Shown: positions 23,679 to 27,400 of the stretch, piece after piece
How positions within the stretch are numbered: the stretch's first letter is position 1
Layout: the number at the start of each line of letters is the position of its first letter
DNA from: CBCPNA01 sp965120415
Lineage (GTDB): Bacteria; Bacillota; Clostridia; Lachnospirales; CAG-274
Assembly: GCA_965120415.1 (NCBI GenBank)
Contig: CBCPNA010000056.1
Location: 1 to 27,400, forward strand
Direction: 5' to 3'
DNA: 27,400 nucleotides
Translations under genes and position numbers: made by a program
The notes under the pieces: model-generated
The model's input: the letters and a program-made list of their open reading frames with translations, nothing else
What the model was told of the DNA's origin: nothing
The model's database searches: none

Positions 23679-24872
23679 ATGTTAAAAGATAAATTTATTT
23701 TAATTGGAGTAACTGGAGGTATTGCATGTTACAAAATTGCTTACCTTGTAAGCAGCCTTAAAAAGCTAAACGCAACTGTACAAGTTATTATGACAAAAAA
23801 CGCAACTAAATTTATATCTCCATTAACTTTTGAAACATTAAGCCAAAACAAATGCATTGTTGACATGTTTGAAGAAAAGGCAACATATGATGTAGAGCAT
23901 ATTTCTGTTGCCAAAAAAGCTGATGTATTTTTAATAGCTCCAGCAACAGCTAATACAATAGCAAAATTAGCTAACGGCTTGGCAGACGATTTTTTAACAA
24001 CAACTTTTCTTGCTACAAAAGCAAAAAAAATAATAGCTCCAGCTATGAATACTAATATGTATGAAAATGATATAACACAACATAATATAAAAAAATTACA
24101 AAATTATAATATAAATGTTATAAAGCCAGCAACAGGGCTTTTAGCTTGCCGTGATAGCGGTATAGGCAAAATGCCAGAACCAGATATTTTGCTTGAACAT
24201 ATTTTAAAAGAAATAGCTTTTAAAAAAGATTTAAAAAATAAAAATATACTTATAACAGCTGGAGCAACAAGAGAATTTATAGACCCAGTTCGCTTTATTT
24301 CTAACCCTTCTAGCGGTAAGATGGGGCTTAGCTTAGCTAGAGCATGTATGTTAAGGGGGGCTAATGTTACTTTAGTTTGTGCTAAAATAGCTGCTCCCCC
24401 TCCTCTATTTGTAGATACTATAAATGTTGTTTCTGCTAAAGATATGTTTTTAAAAATTAAAGAAATTTATAAAAATTTTGATATTATTTTTAAAACAGCT
24501 GCTGTATCCGATTTTGCCCCTAAAAATGCTTTTGAGCAAAAAGTAAAAAAATCTAGCATAGATTTTGATAATATACAATTAGATAAAACTACCGACATTC
24601 TAAAATTTTTAGGTGAAAATAAATTAGAAAATCAAATTTTATGCGGCTTTTCTATGGAAACAGAAAATTTAATACAAAATTCTACAAAAAAATTAATAGA
24701 CAAAAATTTAGATTTTATCGTTTGTAATGATTTAACAAAAGCTGGTGCTGGCTTTGAAGAAGATACAAATATAGCAACTATAATTTCTAAAACAAAAACA
24801 AAATCTTTTGATAAAATGCCAAAATTTGATTTGGCAAATAAGATTTTAGATTTTATTAAGTATTATAGTTAA
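23679..24872 (+). CDS. coaBC: Bifunctional phosphopantothenoylcysteine decarboxylase / phosphopantothenate-cysteine ligase
   Basis: Carries out two consecutive steps of coenzyme A synthesis: ligation of cysteine to 4'-phosphopantothenate, then FMN-dependent decarboxylation. The CoaC half (about 1-185) has GVTGGIACYKIAYL, the active-site His (H74), PAMNTNM (121-127) and the flexible-loop motif with Cys157 (LLACRDSGIGKMPEP; Arg replaces the usual Gly after Cys). The CoaB half (about 188-397) starts NILITAGATREFIDPVRFI and contains SNPSSGKMG, AAVSDFAP and the KTTDILKFLG stretch. The 397-residue length is normal. It lies 21 nt after dnaJ with AGAGGA before the start, so it is probably cotranscribed with the heat-shock genes; prmA is the more usual gene at this place. 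Confidence 0.94.
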   Translation: MLKDKFILIGVTGGIACYKIAYLVSSLKKLNATVQVIMTKNATKFISPLTFETLSQNKCIVDMFEEKATYDVEHISVAKKADVFLIAPATANTIAKLANGLADDFLTTTFLATKAKKIIAPAMNTNMYENDITQHNIKKLQNYNINVIKPATGLLACRDSGIGKMPEPDILLEHILKEIAFKKDLKNKNILITAGATREFIDPVRFISNPSSGKMGLSLARACMLRGANVTLVCAKIAAPPPLFVDTINVVSAKDMFLKIKEIYKNFDIIFKTAAVSDFAPKNAFEQKVKKSSIDFDNIQLDKTTDILKFLGENKLENQILCGFSMETENLIQNSTKKLIDKNLDFIVCNDLTKAGAGFEEDTNIATIISKTKTKSFDKMPKFDLANKILDFIKYYS

Positions 24873-24884
24873 TAACATTATAAA

Positions 24885-24915
24885 AAGTCCACCCTTTATG
24901 AGTGGACTTAATTAT
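24885..24915. terminator. Bidirectional terminator between coaBC and the convergent orphan gene
   Basis: AAGTCCAC (24885-24892) and GTGGACTT (24902-24909) form an 8-bp stem with a 9-nt loop. T-rich tracts flank both sides (TTTTTA on the minus strand, AATTATTTTATTTT on the plus strand), fitting termination in both directions. The arms nearly match those of the rpmB terminator. Confidence 0.75.
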
Positions 24916-24916
24916 T

Positions 24917-25912
24917 TTATTTTATTAAAGGTGGTACCCCCCAAATAATTGGTAAGCTTTCTCTTGGTATTTCTTCTTCTCTTTGTAGCCTTTCAGCTAG
25001 CATTTTTTCATTTCTTTTTGTAGCTTTGCTTTTATAGACTCTTAGCTTTGCTTTAGTAAGTGATTTGCCATTTTTATTTATGCTACTACTTTCATTAATA
25101 GTATTTTCATTTATTTTCCTTTTAAGATAATTATATCTTCCAACTATCATTTCTTCAAGTATATCTTTAAAAATTACATCTTTATTTTTGTATTTTTCGA
25201 AATTCCTTATATCGTCTTCGCTTAATGCTTCTGTTTTTCCTTTACATAAAGAATGCTGTAAAGAATTATATTTATTTAAAAAATCTGTATTTATAAATTT
25301 ATCAATAGCAGCATCATCAGTAATTTTATTTTCATTTTTAGGATTATTAAAATCTATCTCTACATAAAAAATTCTATTTAGATTATATTCTATTATACTA
25401 AAAGCTGGATATGTTAGTCTAATATTAATACTTTCAGAATTGTTTTCAATTGCTTTATAAATCTTTTTATCCAGTTTTTCAATTAAATTTTTATTTGCAT
25501 ATTTAGAAATCTTTTTTGTAAACTCTATAAGTTTTTTATATAACTCTTTTCTTGGTAATTTAAACTCATTTCTAACATGTACACAAGGAAACATACCAGC
25601 ATCAATGCATTTAAAAGCTCTTTCTAATGTTTTTTTATTTTGTTGAATTTTAACTTCTGTATCTTCATTAAAATAAAAATGTACATTTCTATAATTTTCT
25701 CTCAATACTTCATAATAAGTATTTCGAGCAATTGAACTTACTATTGAGTGCCATTTAGTTTCTGCCACTTGTACATCACAGTAGTCATAGAATGGATTAT
25801 CTATCGTATCCATTATTTTTAATACTTCTTGGTAATAGCTTTTTTTCTCCTCTTTAGAAGCAAAAATTTTTCTTGCTGGTAAAATTATGGTTGTTTTTCC
25901 AATTTTATCCAC
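24917..25912 (-). CDS. Orphan protein, intact member of a tandem paralogous pair
   Basis: I do not recognise a family. The product has 331 residues, is hydrophilic, Lys/Asn/Glu-rich and mostly helical by appearance, with no signal peptide or membrane segment, so it is probably cytoplasmic. It is clearly homologous to the gene at 26144-27069: shared blocks are TTIILPAR near the start, VLKIMDTIDNP, the NV-F-Y-DTE block, NKKTLERAFKCID, GMFPCVHV, FTKKISKYANKNLIEK, DDAAIDKFINTDFL and MIVGRYNYLKR. The conserved FPCVH is the most notable motif. The basic C-terminal tail (about 275-331, with KLRVYKSKATKRNEKMLAERL) is not shared. The start is GTG 25912 with AAGGAG 8 nt before it, behind a 17-nt-spaced promoter. 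A bidirectional terminator follows. Function unknown. Confidence 0.75.
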   Translation of the reverse strand: MDKIGKTTIILPARKIFASKEEKKSYYQEVLKIMDTIDNPFYDYCDVQVAETKWHSIVSSIARNTYYEVLRENYRNVHFYFNEDTEVKIQQNKKTLERAFKCIDAGMFPCVHVRNEFKLPRKELYKKLIEFTKKISKYANKNLIEKLDKKIYKAIENNSESINIRLTYPAFSIIEYNLNRIFYVEIDFNNPKNENKITDDAAIDKFINTDFLNKYNSLQHSLCKGKTEALSEDDIRNFEKYKNKDVIFKDILEEMIVGRYNYLKRKINENTINESSSINKNGKSLTKAKLRVYKSKATKRNEKMLAERLQREEEIPRESLPIIWGVPPLIK

Positions 25913-25951
25913 GATTAAATCTCCTTTGTTTTATATAGTATTGTAATCTAA

Positions 25952-25980
25952 ATTGTAACATACTTAACTTTTTATGTAAA
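25952..25980 (-). promoter_or_regulatory. Promoter of the intact orphan gene
   Basis: On the minus strand TTTACA (25980-25975), 17-nt spacer, TACAAT (25957-25952), with TG one base before the -10 box. Its place relative to the start codon is the same as in the second copy at 27110-27138. Confidence 0.6.
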
Positions 25981-26143
25981 TAATTTTTATTTATAAAAAG
26001 TTATAATTTTCTATTAAATCTATTTAATATATACTTTAACTATAATAAAAAAGAAAATTAATTTTATTTAATATTAAATTTAATAATATTTATAAAATAT
26101 AATAAATATAGTAAGACAAAAATCATATTTAATTGTTTATATA

Positions 26144-27069
26144 CTATCTATCAATTTCATTTTTAGTAATATTAGCTATACTATTTCCATTATCTCTTTC
26201 ATCTGATTCTTTTTTATAATTTTCTAATTTTGTTTTAAATCCTTCATTTTTATCTATATCTTTATCATATCTTTCTCTTAAAAAGTTATATCTTCCTTCC
26301 ATCATTTCTGCAATTTTATTTGCAATAAATTTATTTTTAGATAGATTATCTAAATTTACATTTTCCATATCAGTCAAAAGTCCCCTATTTACTTCATCTG
26401 TATGTATATCATTTTTATATAAATTATTAATTTCACCTAAAAAATCTATGTTTATAAATTTATATATTGCTTCATCATCTAAAATCTTACTTTTATCTAT
26501 TTTATTTATTTTTTTAATATATAGATTACTTTTATATAGATTACTATCCTCTGTTTTAATCAGTTGTATTGTTTCTGTTTTATACATTGGATATCTAATA
26601 ATAAAACCATATTTAATATTTTTTTTAATCCTTTCTTCCATGCTTTTATCAACTTTTTCAACTAGCATTTTATTTGCATGTTTAGAAATTTCTTTTGTAA
26701 AATCTGTAAGCCTTTTACGTGCATATTTTTCTGATACTCTAGCTGGTTTATCTTTAATATGTACACAAGGGAACTTACCTGTTATATCAATATATTTGCA
26801 AGCTCTTTCTAATATTTTTTTATTTTCTTCTGTATCTTCATAATGAAAAAATACATTACTGTACTTTTTATTCCATACATCTTTATAAGCATTATTAACA
26901 ATTAGATTTGCTATTAAATTTTTACTTCCGTAAGCTTTTATAACACAATCTTTAGGGTTTGGATTATCTAGCTTATCCATTATTGCTAGTATTTCTTTAT
27001 GATATGCTTTTCTATCTTCTTAGAAAGAAAAAAATTTCTTGCTGGTAAATATACAGTTGTTTTAGACAT
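26144..27069 (-). pseudogene. Orphan protein paralogue with a 5' frameshift
   Basis: Second member of the tandem pair, same strand, upstream of the intact copy. Translation from ATG 27069 (AAGGAG at 27086-27081) gives MSKTTVYLPARNFFLSKK, matching the paralogue's start, but runs into TAG at 26986-26988 after 27 codons. The next frame reads EDRKAYHKEILAIMDKLDNP, which matches SKEEKKSYYQEVLKIMD of the intact copy, and continues open to 26144. Restoring one A near 27020-27022 (TCTAAGAAGAT to TCTAAAGAAGAT; the paralogue has TCTAAAGAGGAG) joins the two frames into about 308 residues. As it stands, a 278-residue product could begin only at the internal ATG 26980, which has no ribosome site and corresponds to the Met in LKIMD of the intact copy. 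It keeps GKFPCVHIKD, DFTKEISKHANK and MMEGRYNFLRE. Function unknown; a sequencing error is the main alternative. Confidence 0.7.
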
Positions 27070-27109
27070 AGTTATTAAATCTCCTTTTTCATATAATCTT
27101 ATACCCTAA

Positions 27110-27138
27110 ATTATAGCATCGTTTACTTTTTTTATAAA
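27110..27138 (-). promoter_or_regulatory. Promoter of the frameshifted orphan gene
   Basis: On the minus strand TTTATA (27138-27133), 17-nt spacer, TATAAT (27115-27110) with TGC directly upstream. The better -10 box than in the intact copy suggests this gene is, or was, well transcribed. Confidence 0.6.
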
Positions 27139-27316
27139 TTATTTTTATTTATAAAAAATTATATTTTTTTATAAAATATATTTGATATATATTTTGTCAT
27201 ATTAAAAAAAATAAAATTAACTTTATTTAATATTAATTTTTGATAATCTTAAATAAATATAGTAAAATTATAAATAATTTTTTAATTATCTACATTTTTT
27301 ATATCTTCTAATACAA

Positions 27317-27340
27317 AAAAGACGGAAATCTCCGTCTTTT
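27317..27340 (-). terminator. Intrinsic terminator of the right-edge gene
   Basis: AAAAGACGGA (27317-27326), loop AATC, TCCGTCTTTT (27331-27340): a perfect 10-bp stem with a 4-nt loop, followed on the minus strand by further T residues. It lies 6 nt after the stop of the partial gene at the edge. Confidence 0.85.
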
Positions 27341-27345
27341 CTTGC

Positions 27346-27400
27346 TTATTCACTTATAAGTTTATACACTTCTAGTATTATTTTTGTAAACTCTGCCCTT
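27346..27400 (-). CDS. C-terminal end of a probable SLH-domain (S-layer homology) protein, partial
   Basis: On the minus strand the last 55 bases read RAEFTKIILEVYKLISE then TAA (27348-27346). RAEF followed by a hydrophobic helix is the hallmark of the SLH domain, which anchors surface proteins to secondary cell-wall polymers. The position right at the C-terminus is usual for such anchors. Only 17 residues are visible, so the call rests on a short motif, supported by the terminator just downstream. Confidence 0.45.
   Translation of the reverse strand, partial: RAEFTKIILEVYKLISE

Larger units (their letters stand above)
24917..27293. repeat. Diverged tandem duplication of a gene plus its upstream region
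   Basis: Unit 1 (about 24917-26134) and unit 2 (about 26144-27293) each hold one orphan gene and about 210 bp of upstream DNA. The upstream regions align along their length: CTCCTTT, the promoter, TTTTTATTTATAAAAA, TTATTTAATATTAA and AAATAAATATAGTAA occur in the same order and spacing. The units abut with almost no DNA between. Confidence 0.7.

Noticed and set aside
27031..27066. Separate 27-codon peptide gene from ATG 27069
   Set aside because: The peptide's first residues match the start of the neighbouring paralogue, and the match resumes in the next frame, so it is the broken start of that gene rather than an independent small protein.

Overview
The window looks like a chromosomal segment of a low-GC Gram-positive anaerobe of the class Clostridia. 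The evidence is AT-rich DNA with strong AGGAGG-type ribosome sites, the gene order rimO-pgsA-cinA-recA, a CIRCE-controlled hrcA-grpE-dnaK-dnaJ operon, an LL-diaminopimelate aminotransferase (dapL), recU, and a probable S-layer homology (SLH) protein end at the right edge. A lachnospiral relative is my guess; no rRNA is present to settle it. I saw no tRNA, CRISPR array, insertion sequence or integrase.

Layout. (1) 1-2174, minus strand: an unrecognised, membrane-anchored, highly charged, repeat-rich protein whose frame stays open to the left edge except for one in-frame TGA at 1530-1532. (2) 2326-3777, plus: an SLC13-type anion symporter, followed by a 543-bp gap. (3) 4321-8445: rpmB (minus), tyrS (plus), and a minus-strand serS-dapL pair that converges on tyrS over a shared hairpin. 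(4) 8628-13199, plus: a likely operon of a membrane-anchored GH18 hydrolase, queG, recU and a GH26-like lipoprotein. (5) 13334-18586, plus: folD-rimO-pgsA-cinA-recA from a TTGACA-17-TATTAT promoter, closed by a strong terminator. (6) 18771-24872, plus: CIRCE, hrcA, grpE, dnaK, dnaJ and then coaBC. (7) 24917-27293, minus: two tandem paralogous genes of unknown function, each with a similar ~210-bp upstream region and promoter; the upstream copy (26144-27069) carries a frameshift near its start. (8) 27346-27400, minus: the last residues of a probable SLH-domain protein with its terminator.

The middle is ordinary conserved housekeeping: translation (rpmB, tyrS, serS, queG, rimO), protein folding, recombination (recU, recA), lysine and cell-wall precursor synthesis (dapL), one-carbon and CoA metabolism (folD, coaBC), phospholipid synthesis (pgsA) and cell-wall hydrolysis. 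The two ends are accessory DNA with unrecognised genes, repeats, duplication and decay. These ends hold the observations most worth following: the interrupted repeat protein on the left and the duplicated orphan family on the right.
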